Below, piece by piece: positions 24,753-32,346 of a stretch of 64,000 bases of DNA. Every line of letters starts with the position of its first letter. Position 1 is the stretch's first letter. Source of the stretch: Pseudosulfitobacter sp. DSM 107133 (lineage in GTDB: Bacteria > Pseudomonadota > Alphaproteobacteria > Rhodobacterales > Rhodobacteraceae); contig NZ_CP085154.1 in assembly GCF_022788695.1 (NCBI RefSeq), positions 3,162,001-3,226,000 on the forward strand. Reading direction: 5' to 3'. The notes below the pieces were generated by a model. That model was given only the letters and a program-made list of their open reading frames with translations, was not told the origin of the DNA and did no database searches. Both the position numbers and the translations under genes were made by a program.

Positions 24753-25911
24753 GATAGCGGCCCTCTTCACGCATCACATCGCGCAAAGCGGTCCATTGTT
24801 GGCCGATACTTTCGGCAATCGAGGTCAGCGCGCGTTCCACGCCTTCCTCCATCCCCTTGAGGCCACATATGTAGATATAGGTATTTTCGTCCGCCAGCAA
24901 ATCGGCAACCGCCTCTTCCTCGGCAACCATGCGATCCTGGACATATTCCTTGTCGCCCGTGCGCGAGAACACCAGATGCTGTTTCATCTGCGCTTCGGGC
25001 ACTTTCTTGAGCGGCCCGAAATAGGGCAGCGAATCCGGCGTGCGCGCGCCAAAGAACATGGTCATCTGCGCGGTGGCCGAGGTGCGTTGCCGCTGCATGG
25101 TAAAGGCACGCATGGGCGCCGATCCGGTGCCGGTGCAGACCATCAGCAGGCGGGCCTTGCTGTCATTGGGCATCAAAAAGGTTGCGCCGAACGGGCCGGT
25201 AACATTCACCGTGTCGCCTTGTGCAATGTCGCACAGATAATTCGACGCCAACCCCTTGGCCTCGCGTTTCACCGTAAGCGAAATGTTGTGATAGCCTGCG
25301 CGTTCGCCGTCGCGGGGGCTGGACACGGAATAGAGCCGCGGCAGATGCGCCTTCCCGTCTGCATCGGTGCCGGGGGGGATGATGCCCACAGATTGCCCTT
25401 CCAGCACCGGAAACGGCAGCGCGCCGGGATCCAGAATGATATGGCGCACATCGTGATCGGGATCATCCGTCAGACGATAGTTGCCCTGCACCGTCATCTT
25501 GGCCGGCTTGCCAAGGTTGTACATATTGACCGCAGCCTTGGCCGCGCTGACGGGGGCGCGGGCCTTGCCGCCTGCGCCCTGATGCGCCTCGGCCAGCAGG
25601 GCGGCCACGGCGTCATCCAGACTGTCGCCCTCTTGCGAAGGTGGCGCGACCTCGATGTCCTCTTGTTCCGGCAATTCGTCGAATTCAAACTGCTGTTCCA
25701 GCGAATAGGGCGTTTCGACCACGCGCCATTCGTCAATCGACCCTGTGGGGCAAACCGGAATACAGTCCATGCAGAAATTGCATTTGTCCGCATCCACCAC
25801 GACGTTGTTGTCATCATGGACAATCGCGCCCACCGGACAGGTCATCTCGCAGGTATAGCAGCGGATGCAAATTTCGGGGTCGATCAGGTGCTGTTTCAGC
25901 GGCTGGTTCAT
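24736..25911 (-). CDS. boxA: Benzoyl-CoA 2,3-epoxidase reductase subunit BoxA
   Basis: The NADPH-dependent iron-sulfur flavoprotein that feeds electrons to BoxB. The 391-aa protein has two [4Fe-4S] motifs, C15-x2-C-x2-C-x3-C25-P and C44-x2-C-x2-C-x3-C54-P. A linker precedes an FNR-like FAD/NADPH module with RLYSVSSPRDGE (FAD) and LLMVCTGTGSAPMRAF (pyridine nucleotide), ending in an aromatic HVETY. Its ATG overlaps the stop of the 56-aa four-cysteine protein (ATGA). It is followed by the overlapping thioesterase gene. Confidence 0.96.
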   Translation of the reverse strand: MNQPLKQHLIDPEICIRCYTCEMTCPVGAIVHDDNNVVVDADKCNFCMDCIPVCPTGSIDEWRVVETPYSLEQQFEFDELPEQEDIEVAPPSQEGDSLDDAVAALLAEAHQGAGGKARAPVSAAKAAVNMYNLGKPAKMTVQGNYRLTDDPDHDVRHIILDPGALPFPVLEGQSVGIIPPGTDADGKAHLPRLYSVSSPRDGERAGYHNISLTVKREAKGLASNYLCDIAQGDTVNVTGPFGATFLMPNDSKARLLMVCTGTGSAPMRAFTMQRQRTSATAQMTMFFGARTPDSLPYFGPLKKVPEAQMKQHLVFSRTGDKEYVQDRMVAEEEAVADLLADENTYIYICGLKGMEEGVERALTSIAESIGQQWTALRDVMREEGRYHVETY

Positions 25912-26078
25912 AGGGAACGCCCGTTCAGGATCAGGTCAGGGATCAACATCGCGTCGATCAGGGCCTGACACAGCCCTTCGCAGCCTTTGCAGCCGACACA
26001 GGGGCCTTGCAGCACGGCCACATCAGCGGCCAGAGCATGGGTTTGCGGCGCAAAGGCCACGGTGCGTTTGGTTTGCAT
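25908..26078 (-). CDS. 56-aa four-cysteine (ferredoxin-like motif) protein between boxB and boxA
   Basis: A 56-residue protein with C27-x2-C30-x2-C33-x3-C37 (CVGCKGCEGLC), the spacing of one [4Fe-4S] site, in an otherwise short helical sequence. ATG 26078 has a clear ribosome site (AGGAGA, 6-7 bp upstream), and the TGA overlaps the boxA ATG, so it is genuinely translated and coupled to boxA. No Rieske or ferredoxin family fits beyond the motif. The context suggests an electron carrier, a cluster-delivery factor or a regulator for the BoxAB epoxidase. The function is unknown. Confidence 0.75.
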   Translation of the reverse strand: MQTKRTVAFAPQTHALAADVAVLQGPCVGCKGCEGLCQALIDAMLIPDLILNGRSL

Positions 26079-26113
26079 GGGTCGTCTCCTGAGCGCGAAA
26101 GGGAAAACGTGCG

Positions 26114-26140
26114 CCGGGGCAGGATACACCCTGCCCCCGG
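26114..26140 (-). other. Intercistronic hairpin between boxB and small Cys protein
   Basis: GGGGCAGG (26116-26123) and CCTGCCCC (26130-26137) pair with a 6-nt loop, extended by CC/GG with one bulge. No U run follows, so it is more likely an RNA stability or processing element than a terminator. Confidence 0.6.
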
Positions 26141-26149
26141 CCAGGGCCA

Positions 26150-27601
26150 TCAGGCCATGTGCAGTTTGACGTATTCGAAATCGCCGGGCTTGTTGTCGAT
26201 GCCAACCTTGGGCGGCGCAATCCACGATGCATATTGGCCGGGTTCATAGCAAGGCTTCATCAGCGACTGGATATAATCGCCATCGGCCTTGGTTGGCAGC
26301 CATTCGTTCTGGCGCTTGGCCCATTCGTCGGACGAGATGATGTTGCCATCGGGGTCGACAGCGACAGCCGAGAACACACCGATCTGACGGTGGAACCCTT
26401 CGTGGGGCAGTTTCAGTTCGAAATCGATGCCCGCCTTGGCGATCTGTTTGTTCCAGCGGCCCACGCCACCGGCCGCATCGCGCACATAATCGTCGCGCAG
26501 GCGCATGTTGATGGCGGTCAGGGCGGGCACGTCTTCGGTCACGATCTTGCCGTCCTTGATCGAGGTGACCGCATAGGTGTCGTTTTGCAGCTTGTGATCG
26601 TCGTCGATCCGCTGCTCCATGTACCGCCCCTTGATGCCAGAGTTGAACGCGTTGGCGGCGTTGGTCGACACCTCCTGTCCGAACAGGTCCAGCGACAGCG
26701 TGTAATGCAGGTTCAGCTTTTTCTGGATCGTCGGCAGGTCGATAACGCCCAGATCGCGGATCTTGTTGATGTCATAGGGGTCGGTGATGCCATGTTTGGC
26801 CATCGCCTCCAGCGTTGCCTGAATGGTGCGGCCCACGCCGGTTTCACCGACAAACATATGGTGCGCCTCTTCGGTCAGCATGAACCGGCAGGTGCGCGAC
26901 AGCGGGTCGAAACCCGACTGCGCAAGGCTTTCCAGCTGCATCTTGCCGTCGCGGTCGGTGAAATAGGTGAACATGAAGAACGACAGCCAGTCCGGCGTTT
27001 CCTCGTTGAAGGCCCCCAGCATCCGTGGCGCTTCGTCCGAACCGGACGAGCGGACCAGCAGATCGTCGGCCTCTTCGCGGCCATCACGGCCAAAGTATTT
27101 TTGCAGCAGATAGACCATGGCCCACAGGTGGCGGCCCTCTTCCACGTTCACCTGAAACAGGTTGCGCATGTCATAAAGCGACGGTGCGGTCAGGCCCAGG
27201 AAACGTTGCTGTTCGACCGATCCCGGCTCGGTGTCGCCCTGAATGACGATCAGCCGTTTCAGCATGTTGCGATACTCGCCCGGCACTTCCTGCCATGCGG
27301 GTTCGCCGTAATGTTCGCCCATCGGAATGGTGCGGCCCTCGACCTCGGGGGCCAGCAGAACGCCCCAGCGGTATTCCGGCATTTTCACATAGTCGAACTT
27401 GGCCCAGCCCTTGGGGTCCACGCTGACGGCGGTGCGCAGGTAGACCATCGATTCCTGAAAGTTCTGAGGGATCAGGTCGTTCCACCAGTTGATGTAACCG
27501 GGGTGCCATTTTTCCAGTGCTTTCAGCACCTTCTTGTCCTGGCTCAGCCCCACGTTATTGGGAATCTGGGTGTCGTAGCTTACGTTGATCAGGTCCATCA
27601 T
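26150..27601 (-). CDS. boxB: Benzoyl-CoA 2,3-epoxidase diiron subunit BoxB
   Basis: The oxygenase that makes 2,3-epoxybenzoyl-CoA with BoxA. The 483-aa length is standard. Diiron ligand regions are visible in NVEEGRHLWAM (about residues 152-162) and LTEEAHHMFVGE (about 241-252). The start MMDLINVSYDTQIPNNVGL is family-typical, with GGGAGAA as ribosome site about 7 bp before ATG 27601. It is flanked on both sides by strong intercistronic hairpins, which may raise its stoichiometry relative to its neighbours. Confidence 0.97.
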   Translation of the reverse strand: MMDLINVSYDTQIPNNVGLSQDKKVLKALEKWHPGYINWWNDLIPQNFQESMVYLRTAVSVDPKGWAKFDYVKMPEYRWGVLLAPEVEGRTIPMGEHYGEPAWQEVPGEYRNMLKRLIVIQGDTEPGSVEQQRFLGLTAPSLYDMRNLFQVNVEEGRHLWAMVYLLQKYFGRDGREEADDLLVRSSGSDEAPRMLGAFNEETPDWLSFFMFTYFTDRDGKMQLESLAQSGFDPLSRTCRFMLTEEAHHMFVGETGVGRTIQATLEAMAKHGITDPYDINKIRDLGVIDLPTIQKKLNLHYTLSLDLFGQEVSTNAANAFNSGIKGRYMEQRIDDDHKLQNDTYAVTSIKDGKIVTEDVPALTAINMRLRDDYVRDAAGGVGRWNKQIAKAGIDFELKLPHEGFHRQIGVFSAVAVDPDGNIISSDEWAKRQNEWLPTKADGDYIQSLMKPCYEPGQYASWIAPPKVGIDNKPGDFEYVKLHMA

Positions 27602-27623
27602 GTTCGTTCTCCCATGAGGTGAC

Positions 27624-27659
27624 GCGCGCGCACAGCCCGGTGTTCGGGTCGGCGCGCGC
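27624..27659 (-). other. Intercistronic hairpin between boxC and boxB
   Basis: GCGCGCGC (27624-27631 and 27652-27659) forms the outer stem and CCCG/CGGG (27636-27639 with 27645-27648) the inner. There is no U run. It sits just before the boxB ribosome site. Confidence 0.6.
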
Positions 27660-27667
27660 AGATTCAG

Positions 27668-29329
27668 TTACACACGTTCCATGTTGTAATCGCCGCGCTT
27701 GCCAGTGCCGTAGCGTTGCAGCGCCCCGTCTGCGCCAACGGCATTGGGACGAATGAAAATCCAGTTCTGCCATGCGGTCAGGCGACCGAAAATGCGGGTT
27801 TCCATCGTCTCGGGGCCGGCAAAACGCAGGTTCGCCTCCATCCCCGTCATCGCGTCGGGCGAGAAGCTGGCGCGCTCTTCCATGAAGATGCGGATTTCGT
27901 CGTCCCAGTCGATATCGTCCAGGATCATGGTCACAAGGCCCAGCTCTTCGGCCTCTTCGGCTTCCAATTGCTCGCCCATCGCGGCCTTGGCTTTATCCAC
28001 CGCTTCGGGTTCGCCCAGGAAACGGGTTTGAAGACGGGTCAGATCATTGGACATCGGCATGGGGCCAAAGTTCGCAGCCGTCAGGGTAATCGTCGCCAAG
28101 GGGCGGTTGTCGCCGTCAAATTCGTCTTCCATCATATAGGTGCGGTCGACCGAAAACAGGATTTCGGCAAGGATACCGGTAAAGCACGACCCGTGCTCCA
28201 CCAGCGCCGCCATGCTGCGCGAGGTCACGTCGATGCGTTTCAGGATGCGTTTCCAGTATTTCAGCACCTCGTTGGCCAGCCAGTGATCGGCGTTGTCCAT
28301 CAACAGCGCCTCGTGGGCGGCAAAACCTTCAGGGTCGCCTTGCGTGCGGAACACCAGCAGGCCCGCCTCCATCTCGTTCAGGCGCAGGTGCAGGATGGCA
28401 TCGTCCAACTGCCGCGCCAGACGCAGCATATAGGCCGCATCCCCCTGCGCGGTGAAGGCGTCCATATCGGCGGGCGCGTCCTCTTCGGGGCCTTTGATCG
28501 TGATCGTGGCGCGGCGGGCGGCACGGTCCAGCGCCACTTCGACCAGTTCGTATGACACGCTGCCGTCTTCCGCGATACTGCGTTCGATCGGGTTCAGGGT
28601 GATGCCCTGTGTCACGTCCGCCTTGGCCGAACTGCTTGCGAATTCGCGGGCGCGTTCCTGCACGGTCTCGTCGAATTTCGAATTGGCGATCACCTCGTCT
28701 ACCAGCCGCCATTCCTGTGCCCGTTTGCCGCGCACGCCCTCTTCGGTGGAGCAGAAGATATCGGCGCGGTCGCGGCGCACCTTGCGTTTGTCGGTGACGC
28801 GGGTCAGCCCGCCGGTGCCGGGCAGAACCGCCAGCAAGGGCACTTCGGGCAGGGACACAGATGACGTGCTGTCATCGGTCAGCATGATGTGGTTGCACGC
28901 CAGCGCCAGCTCGTAGCCGCCACCTGCACATGCGCCTTTGACGGCGGCGATGTATTTCTGGCCACTGTCGGCCTCGGCGGCCTCGAATGTGTTGCGGGTC
29001 TCGTTGGTGAATTTGCAGAAGTTCACCTTGTGGCTGTGTTTCGCACCGCCCAGCATCCGGATATTGGCCCCCGCACAGAAAACCTTGTCCTTGCCCGACT
29101 GCATCACGACGACCTTGACCTCGGGGTGTTCGAACCGCATCCGCTGGACGACGTCGGCCAGCTCGATGTCGACACCCAGATCATAGCTGTTCAGCTTGAG
29201 CTGGTAGCCGTCGAACAGGCCCGCGTCTTCGTCCACGTCCATGAACAGATTGGCAACGGGGCCATCATATTCGACACGCCAGTGGCGGTATTTGCTGGGG
29301 TCGGTACGGAAATCAATAATCTTGGTCAC
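27668..29329 (-). CDS. boxC: Benzoyl-CoA-dihydrodiol lyase (2,3-epoxybenzoyl-CoA dihydrolase) BoxC
   Basis: It hydrolytically opens the epoxide ring to an aldehyde-acid CoA ester and formate. The 553-aa protein is of the crotonase superfamily, longer than simple enoyl-CoA hydratases. VVVMQSGKDKVFCAGANIRMLGG (oxyanion-hole region, residues about 73-95) and KGACAGGGYELALACNHI are crotonase motifs; the second half resembles a degenerate crotonase. The start is GTG 29329 with AAAGGA about 9 bp upstream. A candidate operator and -10 lie just upstream. It is the first gene of the boxCBA unit. Confidence 0.95.
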   Translation of the reverse strand: MTKIIDFRTDPSKYRHWRVEYDGPVANLFMDVDEDAGLFDGYQLKLNSYDLGVDIELADVVQRMRFEHPEVKVVVMQSGKDKVFCAGANIRMLGGAKHSHKVNFCKFTNETRNTFEAAEADSGQKYIAAVKGACAGGGYELALACNHIMLTDDSTSSVSLPEVPLLAVLPGTGGLTRVTDKRKVRRDRADIFCSTEEGVRGKRAQEWRLVDEVIANSKFDETVQERAREFASSSAKADVTQGITLNPIERSIAEDGSVSYELVEVALDRAARRATITIKGPEEDAPADMDAFTAQGDAAYMLRLARQLDDAILHLRLNEMEAGLLVFRTQGDPEGFAAHEALLMDNADHWLANEVLKYWKRILKRIDVTSRSMAALVEHGSCFTGILAEILFSVDRTYMMEDEFDGDNRPLATITLTAANFGPMPMSNDLTRLQTRFLGEPEAVDKAKAAMGEQLEAEEAEELGLVTMILDDIDWDDEIRIFMEERASFSPDAMTGMEANLRFAGPETMETRIFGRLTAWQNWIFIRPNAVGADGALQRYGTGKRGDYNMERV

Positions 29330-29353
29330 GGTATCGGTGTCCTTTTGGCGGGG

Positions 29354-29369
29354 TGCAGAAAGGTCTGCA
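29354..29369 (-). promoter_or_regulatory. Candidate BoxR operator upstream of boxC
   Basis: TGCAGA-AAGG-TCTGCA is a perfect 6-bp inverted repeat with a 4-bp spacer. It lies 25-40 nt before the boxC GTG and downstream of a TATACT -10 candidate (29389-29384 on the minus strand), at roughly +8 to +23. BzdR/BoxR are reported to bind TGCA-type palindromes, so repression by promoter-proximal binding is plausible. Confidence 0.55.
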
Positions 29370-29383
29370 CGGGCTTGTTGTGT

Positions 29384-29397
29384 AGTATAGTTACAAA
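29384..29397 (-). promoter_or_regulatory. Candidate boxC promoter -10 and shared 10-mer
   Basis: TATACT (29389-29384, minus strand) could be the -10; the -35 is poor (TTGGCC at an overlong spacing), which would fit an activated promoter. TAGTTACAAA (29388-29397, plus strand) is identical to the sequence in the MarR-hmgA operator region. Confidence 0.35.
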
Positions 29398-29447
29398 GTC
29401 AGGGTGCGTCGGCCAACTGATAGGCATGTTTTCGTGAATTTACGGCA

Positions 29448-29894
29448 CTATAGTTCATCATTCACGGCCACATCTGCCAAACCGGCGGTATTCCTGGCCC
29501 ATTCCAGCAATTCGGACGGCGTGACACCGGGAATCGGGCGGCTGGCGCGGCCTGCGACCAGATGTTCTTGCACCATGGTGCACAAACGCAATGTTGCCTT
29601 GGGGCGGCCCATCACCAGCTTCAGACGCGCATTGGCCAGCTGGATCACCGCTTGCACCATGTGCCGCTCGGCGCTGGGATCGGGCAATGCCAGCCAGACG
29701 GCTTCCAGCACTTCATGGCACTCCCAAAAATATCCCGCGTGCAGGTAATCCAGCCCCGCGCGCATGGCGGGGCTGTCAAAAGGGTCGGGATCAACCGCTT
29801 TCAGCGGGTCGAACCACCCCTCGGGGTGGCGGGCCGTCTGGCCGGGCACATAGGCATGGTCCGGCGCAGGGGTGCCGCCAGCAAGCTCAGGCAA
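29448..29894 (-). CDS. DUF309 family protein
   Basis: About 148 aa with the DUF309 signature AGYFWECHEVLEAVWLALPDPS (a HExLExxW-like motif) and helices ERHMVQAVIQLANARLKLVMG. The function is unknown. The only start near the family start is TTG 29894, which overlaps the 3' end of the hydrolase gene by 8 bp and follows GGTGGAG. Upstream in-frame ATGs lie deep in the hydrolase gene and would add non-conserved sequence. It probably belongs to the ligase-hydrolase transcript. Confidence 0.75.
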   Translation of the reverse strand: MPELAGGTPAPDHAYVPGQTARHPEGWFDPLKAVDPDPFDSPAMRAGLDYLHAGYFWECHEVLEAVWLALPDPSAERHMVQAVIQLANARLKLVMGRPKATLRLCTMVQEHLVAGRASRPIPGVTPSELLEWARNTAGLADVAVNDEL

Positions 29895-30699
29895 GCTCCA
29901 CCTCGGCCTCTTCCATGCGCTTGAGCCGCGCGCAGAATTCGGTGATGCCTGCAACCGTCTGTTCGGTGGCTTCGCGGTGCGGCGCATGGCCTGCGCCCTC
30001 GACAATCAGCGTTTCAAGCGGCGAATAGATCCGCCCGTCAATCTCGTCGATCTGGGCCATCGTGCCATAAGGATCGGCCGTGCCCTGCACCGCCAGCACA
30101 GGAATGCGCCAGTGGTCGATGCTGTCAGCCACGTTCCATTTGGCGTAATCGGGATTGGTCCAGATGTCGTGCCAGCCGTAATAGGCGTTGTCGGGACGGG
30201 CGTGATATTTGGCCAGTTTCTCTTTCAAACCACCCGTTTCATAGGCCGCCTTGGTCGCTGCAATCGCGGCAAGCCCTTGCGGTTCGGTGAAGAAATGCGG
30301 CGCGATCAACACAAGGCCGCGCACCCGCATGTCGCTGACGCTGCCGGCGTAAATCGCGGCAATGGTCGCTCCGTCGGAATGGCCCAGCAGCACACAGTCC
30401 TGAACACCGGCCGCATCCAGCAACGGCCCCAGAACATCCACCGCCTCGCGGGTTTGGTAATCCAGCGGGCGCGGCAGGGCGGCGGCAGTGGACTGGCCAT
30501 AGCCCGCCCGCGAATAGGCCAGCACGCCAAAGCCTGTCTCGCGCGCCAGAACCTCGGGCAGATCATGCCACTGCGCCACACTGCCCAGACCCTCGTGCAG
30601 CATCACCAGCGTGGGTGCGTCACCCGGTGCCGCGCCAAAGCAGGCGTATTCCAGCGATGCCCCGTCAATGTCGATAAATCCGTTGGTCCAGTCCATCAT
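29887..30699 (-). CDS. Alpha/beta hydrolase in the box cluster
   Basis: A 270-aa alpha/beta-fold hydrolase with oxyanion segment MLHEGLGSVAQWHDLP, nucleophile elbow LLGHSDGATIAAIYAG (GxSxG as GHSDG), an acid in VQGTADPYG and the catalytic His in EGAGHAPHREATE. ATG 30699 overlaps the ligase stop (ATGA). Similar hydrolases are reported in box clusters, where ring-opened CoA esters or aromatic esters are possible substrates. The exact reaction is unknown. Confidence 0.88.
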   Translation of the reverse strand: MMDWTNGFIDIDGASLEYACFGAAPGDAPTLVMLHEGLGSVAQWHDLPEVLARETGFGVLAYSRAGYGQSTAAALPRPLDYQTREAVDVLGPLLDAAGVQDCVLLGHSDGATIAAIYAGSVSDMRVRGLVLIAPHFFTEPQGLAAIAATKAAYETGGLKEKLAKYHARPDNAYYGWHDIWTNPDYAKWNVADSIDHWRIPVLAVQGTADPYGTMAQIDEIDGRIYSPLETLIVEGAGHAPHREATEQTVAGITEFCARLKRMEEAEVELA

Positions 30700-32243
30700 G
30701 CGTCCTCGCGTAGTTTAAAGCGCTGGATCTTGCCGGTTGCCGTCTTGGGCAGTTCATCGACACAGGTGATCCAGCGCGGATATTTCCATTTGCCGATTTT
30801 CGTTTTCACATGCTCTTTCAGCACGGCCTCGATGCCATCGGGGGACACGCCCGCGTTCAGCACCACAAAGGCTTTGGGTTTTTCCAGCCCGTCGTCATCC
30901 CGCATGGCCACCACGGCGGCCTCAAGCACATCGGCGTGGCTGACAATGGCGCTTTCCACCTCGAAGGGGCTGACCCAGATGCCCGAGACCTTGAACATGT
31001 CGTCGGTGCGTCCGCAGTAAACAAACCGCCCGTCAGGACGGCATTCGTATTTGTCACCGGTACGGGTCCACAGCCCCTCGAAGGTCGCGCGTGATTTGTC
31101 CCGCTGGTTCCAATAGCCGCCCGCTGCGCTGTCGCCCTGCACCAGCAATTCGCCAACCTCGCCCGCGGCCACGTCTTCGCCCGCCGCGTCCACCAGCCGC
31201 ACCGAATAGCCGGGCACCGCCACGCCCGAAGTGCCATAGACCACATCACCGGGGCGGTTGCTGAGGAAGATATGCAGCATCTCGGTCGACCCGACACCGT
31301 CGAGAATCTCGACACCCATGTGCTTTTCCCAACGCTTGCCCACATCCTCGGGCAGCGCCTCGCCTGCGGAAATGCAGCGCCGCAGTGGCGCTGCGGCGGC
31401 GCCGTTCTTGTCCATATAGGCAGCCAAAGCGGCATAAAGCGTCGGCACGCCGCAAAATATGGTGGGCTGCTCGGTGTTCAGAATGTCGATGACGCTGTCG
31501 GGCGTGGGGCGGCCTGCAAACAGCACCGTCGTTGCGCCGACGGCCATCGGAAAGGTCATTGCGTTGCCCAAGCCGTAAGCGAAAAAGAATTTGGCCGCCG
31601 AATACACGACATCATCCTGCTGCACGCCCAGCACTTGCGCACCATAGGTGTCGGCGGTGGCTTTCAGGCTGGAATGAACGTGATGCACCCCCTTGGGCTG
31701 GCCCGTCGAACCCGACGAGTACAGCCAGAATGCAACCTCATCGGAACAGGCACCAAAGACCGCTGCGGGTGCGTCGGCGCTGTCCACAAAGCTTTGGTAA
31801 GGGATCGTGCCATCGCGGGTTTCATTGCCGATCAGGATAACCTGTTTCAAGAACGGATTACCGACCAGCGCCGGAGCCACGGTGTCATACAGTTCCTGCG
31901 ACACAAACAGAGTGGTGGCACGGCTGTCACGCAGGATCACATCATAAACCGACGTGGCCAGCAGCGTGTTCAGCGGCACCGGAATGACCCCTGCCTTGAG
32001 CGCACCCCAGAAGATTTGCGGAAATTCGATGGTGTCCAGCACCAGCATGGCAACACGTTGTTCCGCAGCGATACCATGCTGCGCAAAGGCAGCGGCCACG
32101 CGCCCCGAAGCATCGGCCAAAGCCCCGTAGGTCAGACTGCGCCCGCTGCCGTATTCGCGAAAGGCAACCTTGTCGCCGCGTCCTTCGGCAACATGACGGT
32201 CTACAAAATAGCTGGCTGCATTCGCGCTGGCTAAGCTCGACAT
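30696..32243 (-). CDS. bclA: Benzoate-CoA ligase
   Basis: It activates benzoate with ATP and CoA to benzoyl-CoA, the entry of the box pathway. The 515-aa member of the ANL superfamily has the P-loop-like FWLYSSGSTGQPKGVHHVH, DGVGSTEMLHIF (A5), GLWTRTGDKYE and the C-terminal catalytic Lys motif LPKTATGKIQRFKL. ATG 32243 is chosen over GTG/ATG codons upstream because GGGAGGAG lies 6-7 bp before it. It is followed with 4-bp overlap by the hydrolase. A TTGCG-type half-site array lies in its upstream gap. Confidence 0.93.
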   Translation of the reverse strand: MSSLASANAASYFVDRHVAEGRGDKVAFREYGSGRSLTYGALADASGRVAAAFAQHGIAAEQRVAMLVLDTIEFPQIFWGALKAGVIPVPLNTLLATSVYDVILRDSRATTLFVSQELYDTVAPALVGNPFLKQVILIGNETRDGTIPYQSFVDSADAPAAVFGACSDEVAFWLYSSGSTGQPKGVHHVHSSLKATADTYGAQVLGVQQDDVVYSAAKFFFAYGLGNAMTFPMAVGATTVLFAGRPTPDSVIDILNTEQPTIFCGVPTLYAALAAYMDKNGAAAAPLRRCISAGEALPEDVGKRWEKHMGVEILDGVGSTEMLHIFLSNRPGDVVYGTSGVAVPGYSVRLVDAAGEDVAAGEVGELLVQGDSAAGGYWNQRDKSRATFEGLWTRTGDKYECRPDGRFVYCGRTDDMFKVSGIWVSPFEVESAIVSHADVLEAAVVAMRDDDGLEKPKAFVVLNAGVSPDGIEAVLKEHVKTKIGKWKYPRWITCVDELPKTATGKIQRFKLREDA

Positions 32244-32270
32244 CGGCGCTCCTCCCAAAGACATCCTATT

Positions 32271-32327
32271 GTGCGCTATCGTGCGCCAATTTCAGGATAT
32301 CGCAACAGGGGTCGCAATTTTGCGCAA
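32271..32327 (-). promoter_or_regulatory. Array of TTGCG/GCGCA half-sites upstream of ligase gene
   Basis: In the 103-bp gap between the two ligase genes GTGCGC occurs at 32271 and 32281, TCGCAA at 32300 and 32312, and TTGCGCAA (a perfect 8-bp palindrome) at 32320-32327. Three of the steps are 10-12 bp, about one helical turn. A similar TTGTGCAA sits upstream of dctP (37360-37367). This looks like a multi-site operator. Confidence 0.45.
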
Positions 32328-32346
32328 CTTAGTGCAGGATTCCGGG

